The notes under the pieces are model-generated. The model ran no database searches. It was not told where the DNA came from and saw only the letters and a program-made list of their open reading frames with translations. DNA of 64,000 bases, from positions 186,001 through 250,000 of the forward strand of contig NZ_JACYMM010000005.1 of NCBI RefSeq assembly GCF_020858115.1, given 5' to 3'. Positions 46,764 through 55,977 of the stretch are shown in pieces; the stretch's first letter is position 1; every line of letters begins with the position of its first letter. A program made the translations under genes and the position numbers. The DNA comes from Janthinobacterium sp. FW305-129. Its GTDB lineage: Bacteria > Pseudomonadota > Gammaproteobacteria > Burkholderiales > Burkholderiaceae_D.

Positions 46764-48572
46764 CTACGCCGGGGCGCCGCACCTGAGCAGCGCCTCGACG
46801 CCTTCAGGCCCCATGGCGCGGCCGAGAAAATAGCCAAACGCCTCGTCGCAGCCCATCTCGGCCAGCAGCTCCAGCTGCTCGCCGCTTTCCACGCCGCCGG
46901 CGATGGTGCGCAGTCCCAGCGTGCGCGCCATGGCCACGATGGCGCGCACCATGGCGCCGTCGCCGCCCGGCTTGCCCACGTCGTCGACGAAGCACTTTTC
47001 AATCTTCACGGCATCCGTGGGGAAGCGTTTCAGGTAATTGAGCGACGCATCGCCCGTGCCGAAATCGCTGATGGCAATGGCCATGCCCAGCTGGCGGAAC
47101 TGGCGCAGTATCAGTTCGCAGTTCTGGTTGCGGTCGATCAGGATGCCGGCGGCGATTTCCAGTTCGATGCAGTGCCCCGGCACGCCGGCCGCCTCCAGTG
47201 CGGCGGCAAAATTGCGCGCGATATCGCGCTGGTAGAACTGGCGCGCCGACAGGCTGACGGACACCGTCAGCATCTGCCCCTGTGCGATCCAGCTGCGCGC
47301 CTGTTGCACCGCCGTGGCCATCACCCACGCCCCCACCGGCAGGATCAAGGCGCTTTCCTCCAGCACCGGTAAAAAGTCGAGCGGCATCATCAGGCCCAGT
47401 TCCGGGTGCTTCCAGCGCAGCAGCGCCTTCACGCCCGTGATCCTGCGCGTCTTCAGGTCCATGCGCGGCTGGTAGTACAGCGCGAATTCGTTGCGTTCGA
47501 GTGCATGGCGCAGGGCCGTCTCGAGGATGGTGCGCGAGTATGTTTGCGTCTGCATGCGCGCGGCGTAGCGCAGACAGGTGCCCGGCGCATGGCGCTTGGC
47601 CGCATACATGGCCAGGTCGGCCTTTTCGATCAGCGCGTTGACGTCGTCGTCGTCGTCCGGGTACAGGGCCACGCCCACGCTGGCCGCCACCGACAGGCTG
47701 TATTCGCCGATGACGAAGGGGGCGGCGATGGCGCCGACGATCTTTTCGGCCACCCGCTCGGCGTCGTGCGCCGTGCGCAATTCCGTCAGCAGGATGATGA
47801 ATTCATCGCCGCCCTGGCGCGCCACCGTGTCGACCTTGCGCACGCATTGCTGCACCCGGCGCGCGAACTCCGTCAGCACCTGGTCGCCCACGTCGTGCCC
47901 CAGGCTGTCGTTGATGGATTTGAAGCGGTCGATGTCGACGAACAGCACGGCCAGCAAAGCCTGGTGGCGGCGCGCATAGGCGATGCCGTGCTCGAAGCGG
48001 ATCTGGAAATGCAGGCGGTTCGGCAAGCCCGTCAAGCCGTCGTGGTGGGCGATGAATTCCAGCTGCTGCTCGGCGCGCCGGCGGGCCGACACATCGTGCA
48101 GCAGCAGCACCGCGCCGCCCTGCGCCAGCGGCGCGCAGCTGTACTGCACGTCGATGCGCTTGCCGTCGAGAGGACGCAGCAGCACGGCGCCGCGCGCCAC
48201 CTCCAGCACTTCCTGGCGCGCCACGCAGTCGCGCACCTGGCGCGCCGCGTCGATAGGCGTACCGTCGTGGAACAGCGGCAGCAGCCCGGTCACGGGCTGG
48301 CCCAGGCCATCGTCGCCCAGCAGCCCGCCCATGGCGCTGGCGCGGGGATTCAGGTACTGCACCATGCCATCGTGGTCGGTGCCGATGACGGCGGCCGGCA
48401 GCGCATGCAGCAGCGCCAGCGCCTCTGCCATGCGCTGCGCCTGGGCCGCCTGCAGCACCGCGCCGGTCGCATGGCGCATGCGCCACATGCGCGCCGCCTG
48501 CCACTGGCAAGCCAGCAGCACGCTCAGCATCACGGCCAGGGTCAGGCACAGCGCCAGCAGCAGCGCCGTCAT
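46764..48572 (-). CDS. Membrane PAS-GGDEF-EAL protein, cyclase intact, EAL degenerate
   Basis: 602 residues: one N-terminal membrane helix, a PAS-like domain (about 50-165), GGDEF (about 172-330) and EAL (about 345-602). The cyclase signature GGDEF (254-258) and the inhibitory RxxD site (RKVD, 245-248) are intact. In the EAL part nearly every metal or catalytic residue is changed: EAL reads KAL (382-384), the NLS Asn is S440, the TES Glu is A475, DDFG reads SDFG (502-505), and AEGVE reads AGGVE (558-562). It is therefore expected to make c-di-GMP but not hydrolyse it. It lies 1 bp from the convergent iron operon. Confidence 0.93.
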   Translation of the reverse strand: MTALLLALCLTLAVMLSVLLACQWQAARMWRMRHATGAVLQAAQAQRMAEALALLHALPAAVIGTDHDGMVQYLNPRASAMGGLLGDDGLGQPVTGLLPLFHDGTPIDAARQVRDCVARQEVLEVARGAVLLRPLDGKRIDVQYSCAPLAQGGAVLLLHDVSARRRAEQQLEFIAHHDGLTGLPNRLHFQIRFEHGIAYARRHQALLAVLFVDIDRFKSINDSLGHDVGDQVLTEFARRVQQCVRKVDTVARQGGDEFIILLTELRTAHDAERVAEKIVGAIAAPFVIGEYSLSVAASVGVALYPDDDDDVNALIEKADLAMYAAKRHAPGTCLRYAARMQTQTYSRTILETALRHALERNEFALYYQPRMDLKTRRITGVKALLRWKHPELGLMMPLDFLPVLEESALILPVGAWVMATAVQQARSWIAQGQMLTVSVSLSARQFYQRDIARNFAAALEAAGVPGHCIELEIAAGILIDRNQNCELILRQFRQLGMAIAISDFGTGDASLNYLKRFPTDAVKIEKCFVDDVGKPGGDGAMVRAIVAMARTLGLRTIAGGVESGEQLELLAEMGCDEAFGYFLGRAMGPEGVEALLRCGAPA

Positions 48573-48740
48573 GCGTCACCCGGCAGGCGGAAAGTACGGG
48601 ACATGGTTTTCCTTTGCAACGCGCGCCATGCGGCCGGGCGCAGATCCATGCGGAAAGGAAATAGTATAAGAATTTCGGCAAGAATTTTGCCTGATGAAGC
48701 GCCGCTTGACTGGCATCAAGCGGCGCTGGGCACGCCCGCC

Positions 48741-50369
48741 TCAGGCCAGCGACAGCCTGCGGGCCTGCGCGGCGCCAGCCGGTACGGCCACGCCGGGCGT
48801 CCCGTGCAGCTGGAAGATACTGACGGCGTCGGCCAGGCTGGCCGCCTGCTGCTGCAGCGCATCCGCGGCGGCGGCGGCCTGCTCCACCAGCGCCGCGTTC
48901 TGCTGCGTCACGCCATCCATCTGGCTGATGGCGATGCTGATCTGCTCGATGCCGTCGCGCTGCTCCACGCTGGCCACGGCGATCTCGCCGATGATGGCGT
49001 TCACGCGCTGCACGCTGCTGACCACGTCATCCATCGTGCGCCCCGCCTGGCTGGCCAGCACGCTGCCCTCTTCCACCGTGCGCACGGATTCGCCGATCAG
49101 CTGCTTGATTTCCATGGCCGCTGCGGCCGAGCGGTGCGCCAGGCTGCGCACCTCGGTGGCGACGACGGCGAAACCGCGCCCCTGCTCGCCCGCGCGCGCC
49201 GCTTCCACCGCCGCATTCAGGGCCAGGATATTCGTCTGGAAGGCGATGCCGTCGATGACGGCGATGATGTCGACGATGCGTTTGGAGGAGGCATTGATAT
49301 GGCTCATGGTCTGCACCACCTGCGCCACGGCCGCGCCGCCGCGCTGCGCCACGTCGGATGCGCCGCCGGCCAGCTGGCGCGCCTGGTCGGCGTTGTCGTT
49401 ATTCTGCCGCACGGTGGACGTCAGCTCGATCATCGAGGCGGCCGTCTGTTCCAGCGAGCTGGCTTGCTCTTCCGTGCGCGAGGACAGGTCCATATTGCCG
49501 CTGGCGATCTCGCCCGACGCCATGGCGATGGCGTCCGTGCCGGTGCGCACCCGTCCCACGATGGCGGCCAGGTTGCCGCTCATGGCTTTCAGGGCCCGCA
49601 GCAGGTCGCCGATTTCATCGCGGCTGCCGTCGGCCACCACGGCGCGCAAGTCTCCCGCCGCCACTTGCTGGGCGATGCCGACGGCCGCGCCCAGCGGCAC
49701 GGTGATGCTGCGGATCAGCCACCACACGGTGACGCTGCCGACAACGAGCGTCACCAGCACCGTGGCCAGCATGGCGATGCTGGCGCTGCGGTGCGCCGCG
49801 TCATCCTGCTCCTTCATCTGCGCCATCAGGCCGTGCGACTGCTTGCCGATGGCCGCGACGATGGCGTCGATCTGGCGCGTCGGTTCGCGATCCATGCCCT
49901 TGACCAGGGCATCGACCGTGTGGGCGCTGTCGGCGCGCGCACCATCATACTTTTGCAGCGCCGCCAGGTAGCTCACGCCCAGCGCGCCGTGCGCCTGCAA
50001 TGCATGCTCCACGGGCGCCGTGTCGAGCTTCAGCGCCCCCATCATGGCTTGCAGGCTTTTCAATTCCTTGCGCGTCTGCGCGCCGCTGGCGACGAACGCT
50101 TCGCGGTAGCGCTGGAAGGCTGCCGCATCGCCGCCGCGCAGCAGGATGTTTTTCCATTCCTGCACCTGGATCTTGAATTCCACCTGCGCGCTGCGCGCCG
50201 CGTCGACGGCTTCCGTCAGGGCCACGGCGCGCTGCATGGCGTCCGCGCTGCGCGCGCTGGCCGCGTCGAGCGCGCTCCAGCCGCGCGCGCCAACGAACAC
50301 CAGTGCAAGAAAGAAGAAGGTGCCCAGCAGACCCAGGCGGATGGAAATTTTCAGGTTCGCGAGTTGCAT
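48741..50369 (-). CDS. Methyl-accepting chemotaxis protein
   Basis: 542 residues. The start at 50369 has GGGAG eight bases upstream and removes a 35-residue extension. Helix 1 (LGLLGTFFFLALVFVGARGW), a four-helix-bundle-type periplasmic sensor (about 35-190), helix 2 (IAMLATVLVTLVVGSVTVWWLI), HAMP, and the signalling hairpin with the hallmark [20 protein letters not shown]. No C-terminal pentapeptide for CheR/CheB docking. Ligand unknown. Confidence 0.95.
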   Translation of the reverse strand: MQLANLKISIRLGLLGTFFFLALVFVGARGWSALDAASARSADAMQRAVALTEAVDAARSAQVEFKIQVQEWKNILLRGGDAAAFQRYREAFVASGAQTRKELKSLQAMMGALKLDTAPVEHALQAHGALGVSYLAALQKYDGARADSAHTVDALVKGMDREPTRQIDAIVAAIGKQSHGLMAQMKEQDDAAHRSASIAMLATVLVTLVVGSVTVWWLIRSITVPLGAAVGIAQQVAAGDLRAVVADGSRDEIGDLLRALKAMSGNLAAIVGRVRTGTDAIAMASGEIASGNMDLSSRTEEQASSLEQTAASMIELTSTVRQNNDNADQARQLAGGASDVAQRGGAAVAQVVQTMSHINASSKRIVDIIAVIDGIAFQTNILALNAAVEAARAGEQGRGFAVVATEVRSLAHRSAAAAMEIKQLIGESVRTVEEGSVLASQAGRTMDDVVSSVQRVNAIIGEIAVASVEQRDGIEQISIAISQMDGVTQQNAALVEQAAAAADALQQQAASLADAVSIFQLHGTPGVAVPAGAAQARRLSLA

Positions 50370-50536
50370 GTGTTTCTCCCGGCGGCAAGAACAGGATGGC
50401 AACAAAGGCGCCGCCAAATCTATCCAATTCCCACCAAACAAGGAAATCATGCGGCGCGCCCCGTGAAAAACCAAGCAGTGCTTTCGCTAGAGAAACACTT
50501 TCAACATAGAAACAACAAATTACAAGGAAAAGTTGA

Positions 50537-52018
50537 CTAAGCAGCCACATCGCCGGCCGCAGCGCCCGCGAACTCCTCGCGCAGCAGCGGATACAAGCGC
50601 CGGTAGCGCGCCAGCCGTTCGTCGAGCACGCCGGACGGCTGCGGCGCCACCGTTTCCTGCATGGGCGGGCGCGTGCACACCTGCGCGGGCGGCAAGCCTG
50701 TCACCGCCATCTGCGCCAGGCGCGCCGCGCCCAGGGTGCCGCCGGCCACGCCGTGGTCGTGGCGCAGCACGTGCAAGCCCGAGGCGTTCGCGCACAGCTG
50801 CGCCCAGAAGCGGCTGCGCGAACCGCCGCCCACGAACGACGCTTCTGTCAGGTGCGTGCCGGCGCCGCGCAGGGCTGCATTGCCGTCGGCCATGGCAAAG
50901 GCCACGCCTTCCATCACGCTGTAGGCCAGTTCCGCGCGTCCGTGCTCCGTCGACAGGCCGAAAAACACGCCGCGCGCCGCAGCGTCGTTGTGCGGCGTGC
51001 GCTCGCCGCTCAAATACGGCAGGAAGACGGGCGCCGTGCGCGCCTCGACGTTTTCCGCCAGTTTCACCAATTCTCCGATGTCGTTCGACTGCGTCAGCCG
51101 CGCCACCCAACTGAGGCTCGACGCGGCGCTGAGGATCACGCTCATCTGGTGCCAGCGCCCGGGCAGGCAATGGCAGAACGCGTGCACGCCCTGGCCGGGA
51201 TTCGGTGCAAAACCGTCGCTGCCGGCGAACAGCACGCCGGACGTTCCCAGCGACAGCAAGCCCGCGCCCGGCTCCACCACGCCCAGGCCCACGGCCGCCG
51301 CCGCGTTATCTCCCGCGCCGCCGGCCAGCAGCACCGTGTGCGCGATGCCCCATTCCTGGCACAGGGCCGGGCGCACCTGCGCGGCCGCCTGGCTGCCTTC
51401 CACCAGGCGCGGCATGTGTTCGCGCAAGAGGCCGGTGGCGGCCAGCATGCGCTCGGACCAGTCGCGTTTGGCCACGTCCAGCCACAGGGTGCCGGAAGCG
51501 TCGGACATGTCGGAGACATACTCGCCCGTCAGGCGCAGGGCCACGTAATCCTTGGGCAGCAAGACTTTACTGATGGCGCGGAACAGCGCCGGTTCGTGCT
51601 TTTGCAGCCACAGCAGCTTGGGCGCCGTGAAGCCCGGCATGGCCTGGTTGCCCGTGATGGCGCGCGACCCGGGCACCAGCGCTTCCAGTTCCGCGCATTC
51701 GGCGGACGCGCGCGTGTCGTTCCACAGAATCGCCGGGCGCAGCACGCGCTGCTGCTCGTCGAGCAGGGTGGCGCCATGCATCTGGCCCGACAGGGCGATG
51801 CCGCGCAAGCCGGAAAACGCCAGCGGCTGGGCGCTGCGGATGGCGGCGATCACGTCCAGCGTGGCCTGCCACCAGTGTTCGGGATGCTGTTCCGACCAGC
51901 CGGGATGGGGACTCGACACGCGCAGGGCCACGCCGCTGCTGGCGAGGATGGTTTGCGCGTCATCGGTGAGGATGGCCTTGACTTCGGAAGTGCCGATATC
52001 GATGCCGAGATAGGTCAC
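50537..52018 (-). CDS. xylB: Xylulokinase
   Basis: 493 residues, FGGY kinase family. N-terminal phosphate-1 motif 'YLGIDIGTSEVKAILTDD', xylulokinase-type 'ALSGQMHGATLLDEQQRVLRP' with 'ILWNDTRA', and the C-terminal adenosine motif 'ASFVGGGSRSRFWAQLCAN'. It phosphorylates D-xylulose for entry into the pentose phosphate pathway. No xylA, transporter or sugar regulator is adjacent, so it is an orphan kinase here and could act on a related ketose. Confidence 0.92.
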   Translation of the reverse strand: MTYLGIDIGTSEVKAILTDDAQTILASSGVALRVSSPHPGWSEQHPEHWWQATLDVIAAIRSAQPLAFSGLRGIALSGQMHGATLLDEQQRVLRPAILWNDTRASAECAELEALVPGSRAITGNQAMPGFTAPKLLWLQKHEPALFRAISKVLLPKDYVALRLTGEYVSDMSDASGTLWLDVAKRDWSERMLAATGLLREHMPRLVEGSQAAAQVRPALCQEWGIAHTVLLAGGAGDNAAAAVGLGVVEPGAGLLSLGTSGVLFAGSDGFAPNPGQGVHAFCHCLPGRWHQMSVILSAASSLSWVARLTQSNDIGELVKLAENVEARTAPVFLPYLSGERTPHNDAAARGVFFGLSTEHGRAELAYSVMEGVAFAMADGNAALRGAGTHLTEASFVGGGSRSRFWAQLCANASGLHVLRHDHGVAGGTLGAARLAQMAVTGLPPAQVCTRPPMQETVAPQPSGVLDERLARYRRLYPLLREEFAGAAAGDVAA

Positions 52019-52161
52019 GATGGTTCCATGAAAAGTGTATGGGCGGCCGCGTGCGGCGGCGATGTCACGCTATGGTAAGCGCCCGGCGCCGCCGGCAGCG
52101 GGCTTTTCCGCATACTTTTTCCCGCTTTGCCGGTACGCGCCGGCCAAGCTAGCCAACCAAT

Positions 52162-52695
52162 CTAGCCATGCTGGCGGAAATCGCGGCGGTAGACATTCGT
52201 ATCCTTGCCGTCCGGCTGGCGCCGCGTAAAGCGTTCGAAGCGCAGCCCCAGCTTGTTGAGCAGATTGATCGACGCCTGGTTCTGCAGCGAGGTGATGCCG
52301 TACAGCGTGGGCAGGCGCAGCACGTGCTGCGCATGCCGCACGATGGCCGCCGTCGCTTCCCAGGCATAGCCCTGGCCCCAGTAGGCGGGACGCATGGCGT
52401 AGCCGATATCGGGGCCGGGCAGGCTGTCGCGGCGCACCAGGCCGGCCATGCCCACGGGCGCGCCATCGCTGCGCCGCTCGACGATGTACAGGCAGTCGCC
52501 ATGCGCGCGGAACTGCGCCATCGGTCCCGACTCCAGCGCGGCGCGGGCCGCTTCCAGGGTATGGATGTTGCGCTGGCCGATGTTGGCGATCCACGACGGG
52601 TCGTTGACCAGCTCCATGTAGAAGGCCGCATCGTCCAGGGTGGCCGTGCGCAGGCGCAGACGGGACGTCTCGATCACAATGACGGCGCCGCTCAT
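52162..52695 (-). CDS. GNAT acetyltransferase, RimJ/RimL-like
   Basis: 177 residues. 'ETSRLRLRTATLDDAAFYMELVNDPSWIANIG' and 'IGYAMRPAYWGQGYAWEATAAIVRHA' are typical of the RimJ/RimL subgroup that acetylates protein or small-molecule amines. The C-terminal 'GITSLQNQASINLLNKLGLRFE' completes the fold. Its ATG overlaps the stop of the upstream GNAT gene by 2 bases, so the two acetyltransferases are made together. Confidence 0.9.
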   Translation of the reverse strand: MSGAVIVIETSRLRLRTATLDDAAFYMELVNDPSWIANIGQRNIHTLEAARAALESGPMAQFRAHGDCLYIVERRSDGAPVGMAGLVRRDSLPGPDIGYAMRPAYWGQGYAWEATAAIVRHAQHVLRLPTLYGITSLQNQASINLLNKLGLRFERFTRRQPDGKDTNVYRRDFRQHG

Positions 52696-53210
52696 GCCGG
52701 CCACTGCATCGGGTCGGTCAACAGCTGGTACATCACGTAGGCATCGACATAGCCCAGCTGCGCATGGCGGTAGGCCAGCGGCAGGGTGGCGACCACCGTG
52801 AAACCCAGCTTTTTCCACAGGGTGACGGCGGCCAGGTTGGTGCTGACGACGAAGTTGAACTGCATCGCCAGGTAGCCCGCGCGGCGCGCCTCTTCCATGC
52901 AGTGCACGCCCAGCAGGCGGCCCACGCCCACGCCCTGCGCGGCCGGATCGACCATGAACGAGGCATTCGCCACGTGCGATCCATGGCCCGGCTGGTTCGC
53001 CACCAGCTTGTACATGCCCAGCAGGCGCTCGCTGCCCATCACGGCGACGAAGCTTTGCACGCCGGGGCCGAACCAGTAGGCGTGGCACTCTTCGCGCGTA
53101 GTATCGGCGGGGAAGGTGTAAGTGTCGCCGCCGGCCACCAGGGTCTGGAAGATCGGCCACATGGCGTCGAAATCGGCTTCGTTGGCCGGGCGGATATCAA
53201 TTTCTTTCAA
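52692..53210 (-). CDS. GNAT-family N-acetyltransferase
   Basis: 172 residues. 'EIDIRPANEADFDAMWPIFQTLVAGGDTY' start, acetyl-CoA loop in 'FMVDPAAQGVGVGRLLGVHC' (Q-x-x-G-x-G), and 'NLAAVTLWKKLGFTVVATLPLAY' end, close to the phosphinothricin-acetyltransferase-like branch. Coupled to the second GNAT at 52695. Starts 36 bp after the codA stop in the same direction. Confidence 0.9.
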   Translation of the reverse strand: MKEIDIRPANEADFDAMWPIFQTLVAGGDTYTFPADTTREECHAYWFGPGVQSFVAVMGSERLLGMYKLVANQPGHGSHVANASFMVDPAAQGVGVGRLLGVHCMEEARRAGYLAMQFNFVVSTNLAAVTLWKKLGFTVVATLPLAYRHAQLGYVDAYVMYQLLTDPMQWPA

Positions 53211-53246
53211 GGCGGTGCTCCCGATAACAAGTGATGGCCGATTGTA

Positions 53247-54521
53247 TCAGCGCCCCAGGCGAAAGTTCACACTCTCGGGCCGCCCCGGCAGGTGCAGGCG
53301 CGATTGCGCGCGCGGCGCCTCGCTGACGACTTTCCCGCGCCGCAGCACCAGACGCCGCGCCGCGCGCAGGCGCAGCGCTTCCACGGTGCTGCCGCAATCG
53401 AGGATCAGCAAGTCCGCATGGCAGCCGGGCGCGATGCCGTAGCCGTCCAGGCCCAGGATGGTCGCCGGCGTTTCCGTCACGGCCAGGAAGCACTCGTGCA
53501 TCGCCTGCTGGCCCGTCATCTGCGCCACGTGCAGTCCCATGTGCGCCACTTCCAGCATGTCGCCCGAACCGAGGCTGTACCACGGGTCCATCACGCAATC
53601 GTGGCCGAAGGCGACGGGAATGCCGGCGGCCAGCATCTCGGGCACGCGCGTCATGCCGCGCCGCTTCGGATACGTGTCGTGGCGCGCCTGCAAGGTGATG
53701 TTGATGAGGGGGTTGGCGATGGCCGCCACGCCCGCCTCGCGGATCAGGGGCAGCAGCTTGCTCACATAATAATTGTCCATCGAGTGCATGGAGGTCAGGT
53801 GCGAGCCCGTCACCCTGCCCTGCATGCCAAGGCGCTGGCTGTGGAAGGCCAGGGTTTCAATGTGGCGCGATAGCGGGTCGTCCGACTCGTCGCAATGCAT
53901 GTCGACCATCAGCCCCCGCTCGCAGGCAAATTCGCACAGCAGGCGCACGGATTCCGCGCCATCGGCCATGGTGCGCTCGAAATGCGGGATGCCACCGACC
54001 ACGTCGACGCCCATGGCAATCGCGCGTTTTAAATTATCGAAGGCGCCCGGGCTGCGCAGGATGCCGTCCTGCGGGAAGGCCACCAGTTGCAGGTCGAGAT
54101 ACGGCGCCACTTGCCGCTTGACGTCGAGCAGCGCTTCCACGGCCAGCAGGCGCGGGTCGCAGATGTCCACGTGCGAGCGGATGGCCAGCAGTCCGCGCGC
54201 CACGGCCCAGTCGCAATACTGCAGCGCGCGCTCCACCAGCGCGTCCTGCGTCAGCTGCGGCTTCAGCTCGCCCCACAGGGCAATGCCTTCGAGCAAGGTG
54301 CCGGAGGCATTCACGCGCGGCAAGCCGTAGCTGAGCGTGGCGTCCATGTGGAAGTGGGCGTCGACGAAGGGCGGCGTGACGAGGTCGCCGGCGGCGTCGA
54401 TCTCTTGCGCACCCGTCACGGGCAAGGCGGGGCCGACGGCGGCGATGCGGCCGCCCTCGATGGCGATATCGATGGCGCGGCGCCCGTCGGGCAGGCTGGC
54501 ATTGCGGATGACAAGGTCCAT
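53247..54521 (-). CDS. codA: Cytosine deaminase (amidohydrolase family)
   Basis: 424 residues, like E. coli CodA (427). It deaminates cytosine to uracil in pyrimidine salvage. Metal ligands: 'DAHFHMDATLSYG' (HxH), His in 'VDMHCDESDDP' with the catalytic Glu nearby, His in 'GSHLTSM', and Asp in 'AFGHDCVMDPWYSLGSGDM'. The context 'DPWYSLG..DMLEVAHMGLHV' strongly resembles CodA. No codB permease is adjacent. GGAG precedes the ATG. Confidence 0.9.
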   Translation of the reverse strand: MDLVIRNASLPDGRRAIDIAIEGGRIAAVGPALPVTGAQEIDAAGDLVTPPFVDAHFHMDATLSYGLPRVNASGTLLEGIALWGELKPQLTQDALVERALQYCDWAVARGLLAIRSHVDICDPRLLAVEALLDVKRQVAPYLDLQLVAFPQDGILRSPGAFDNLKRAIAMGVDVVGGIPHFERTMADGAESVRLLCEFACERGLMVDMHCDESDDPLSRHIETLAFHSQRLGMQGRVTGSHLTSMHSMDNYYVSKLLPLIREAGVAAIANPLINITLQARHDTYPKRRGMTRVPEMLAAGIPVAFGHDCVMDPWYSLGSGDMLEVAHMGLHVAQMTGQQAMHECFLAVTETPATILGLDGYGIAPGCHADLLILDCGSTVEALRLRAARRLVLRRGKVVSEAPRAQSRLHLPGRPESVNFRLGR

Positions 54522-54914
54522 GCGGACACTCCTTCGGTTGACTACGGTATCGGGTGCTTCCAGTGCATTGTCAGCTTATCTTCCTCAAGGATGCTGCAGT
54601 GCACGAATATAGTCACTGGCAAAAGCGTAGCCATAGATTTCATGACAACGCTTTGCGCGCGCGCAAACTTCCTGCAAATGCTGCCAGGCGCATGAATACA
54701 TGCGAACATGCAGAAAACACGCGGTGCACGCCCTTGAGAAAATAGCTTTCAACTAACTCGAATCACCGCTAGAATATTCATATTGCGTTGCATCATAATC
54801 AGTCCATGTTTAGCTGTTCAGCACGCTACCCATTTTACAAAACGCGGCCAACTCTGGTTTTCGGGATTTTGCAGAGCGTTTTGCCAGCATTTTAATCCGT
54901 ACAAAGGAGTAAAT
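54522..54914. other. Intergenic region between codA and the phasin gene
   Basis: 393 bp without a supported gene. It is more AT-rich than its surroundings, as expected for two divergent promoters. TAGAAT (54770-54775) and CATAAT (54794-54799) are possible -10 boxes for the phasin gene, but neither has a convincing -35. TGCTGCAGTGCA near 54593-54604 is a short partial dyad. No RNA gene is recognised. Confidence 0.4.
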
Positions 54915-55811
54915 ATGTTTCCGCTTCCAGAACACATTTCCAGCGCCGCCAAGTCGCAACTGGAAAACCAGCTGCAAATCTTCAGCCTTCTGACCAGCAA
55001 AGTCTTTGAAAGCGCCGAGAAAATCATCGCGCTGAACCTGAACGCCGGCAAGGCCGCCATCTCGCAGACGGCAGAAACGGCGCAGCACCTGCTGGTCACG
55101 CAGGATCCGCGCGACTTCTTCAGCTACAGCACCAGCCAGGCGCAGCCGAATATCGCTAGCGTGCTGGCCTACAGCCGCCAGTTGTTCGGCATCGCCTCGG
55201 GCACCCAGGCGGAATTGCTGGCCTCGGCCAAGGCCCGCCTCGATGCGGCCGCCCCTGCCGTCGCTCCGGCCCCTGCCGCAGCCAAGCCCGCGCTGGCCGT
55301 CGCCCCGCCTGCACCAGCGCCGGCGCCGGCGCCGGCAGCGGCACCTGCCCCCGTTGCCGCCAAGCCTGCCGAAGTAGCCAAACCGGCCGCCAAGGCCGCG
55401 CCAGCCCCCGCTCCTGTTGCCGCGCCGGCAGCCAAGCCAGCGGCAGCGCCTGCCAAGGTTGCCGAGAAGGTTGCCGACAAGCCTGCCGTGAAAGCCGTGG
55501 AAGCCAAGCCGGCGGCCAAACCGGCAGCCAAGCCGGAAGCGGCCAAGCCCGCACCGGCTCCTGCCGCAGCACCAGCGAAAGCGGCCGCGGCCGCGGCCGC
55601 GCCAGCCCCCGCCAAGCCGGCCGCGAAATCATTTCCTACGAGCAAACCGGCCGCCAAGCCGGCCAGCGCCGCCGGCAAGACCGTGGCCAGGGCCGCCGTG
55701 AAGCACGCCCCTGCGCCGGCGGCCAAGGCGGCAGCCAAGGCAGCGCCCAAGGGCACGCCATCGAAGCAGCTCGACATGCTGGGCGGCGGCAAGGGCAGCG
55801 GCCGCAAGTAA
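54915..55811 (+). CDS. Phasin-family protein with long Ala/Pro/Lys-rich tail
   Basis: 298 residues, starting after AAGGAG. The first 110 or so are a helical phasin domain ('MFPLPEHISSAAKSQLENQL', 'QTAETAQHLLVTQDPRDFFSY'), which coats polyhydroxyalkanoate granules. The remaining 185 or so residues are low-complexity Ala-Pro-Lys (repeated KPAAK/APAP), resembling AlgP or histone-H1-like tails, ending 'TPSKQLDMLGGGKGSGRK'. Such tails can bind DNA and may tether granules to the nucleoid. Confidence 0.88.
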   Translation: MFPLPEHISSAAKSQLENQLQIFSLLTSKVFESAEKIIALNLNAGKAAISQTAETAQHLLVTQDPRDFFSYSTSQAQPNIASVLAYSRQLFGIASGTQAELLASAKARLDAAAPAVAPAPAAAKPALAVAPPAPAPAPAPAAAPAPVAAKPAEVAKPAAKAAPAPAPVAAPAAKPAAAPAKVAEKVADKPAVKAVEAKPAAKPAAKPEAAKPAPAPAAAPAKAAAAAAAPAPAKPAAKSFPTSKPAAKPASAAGKTVARAAVKHAPAPAAKAAAKAAPKGTPSKQLDMLGGGKGSGRK

Positions 55812-55841
55812 GCCTCCTGCACGGCAGTGACGCAGCAAAAC

Positions 55842-55863
55842 AACGGGCTACGGCCCGTTTTTT
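55842..55863 (+). terminator. Rho-independent terminator of the phasin gene
   Basis: AACGGGC-TACG-GCCCGTT with a T-run continuing to 55863, 31 bp after the stop codon. Confidence 0.85.
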
Positions 55864-55977
55864 GCGTGCCCGTCCACAGCGCGCTTTTCCGCCTTGTTGT
55901 ATCCTACGCGTACTTTTCCGTCCGCGTGCCCGTCCTTCCGCCCCGCGACACCCCATTACTCAAAACAAAAGGTAACC

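Noticed and set aside
54522..54914. Search for a tRNA or small RNA in the codA-phasin gap
   Set aside because: No cloverleaf, no CCA end and no terminator-linked hairpin was found.
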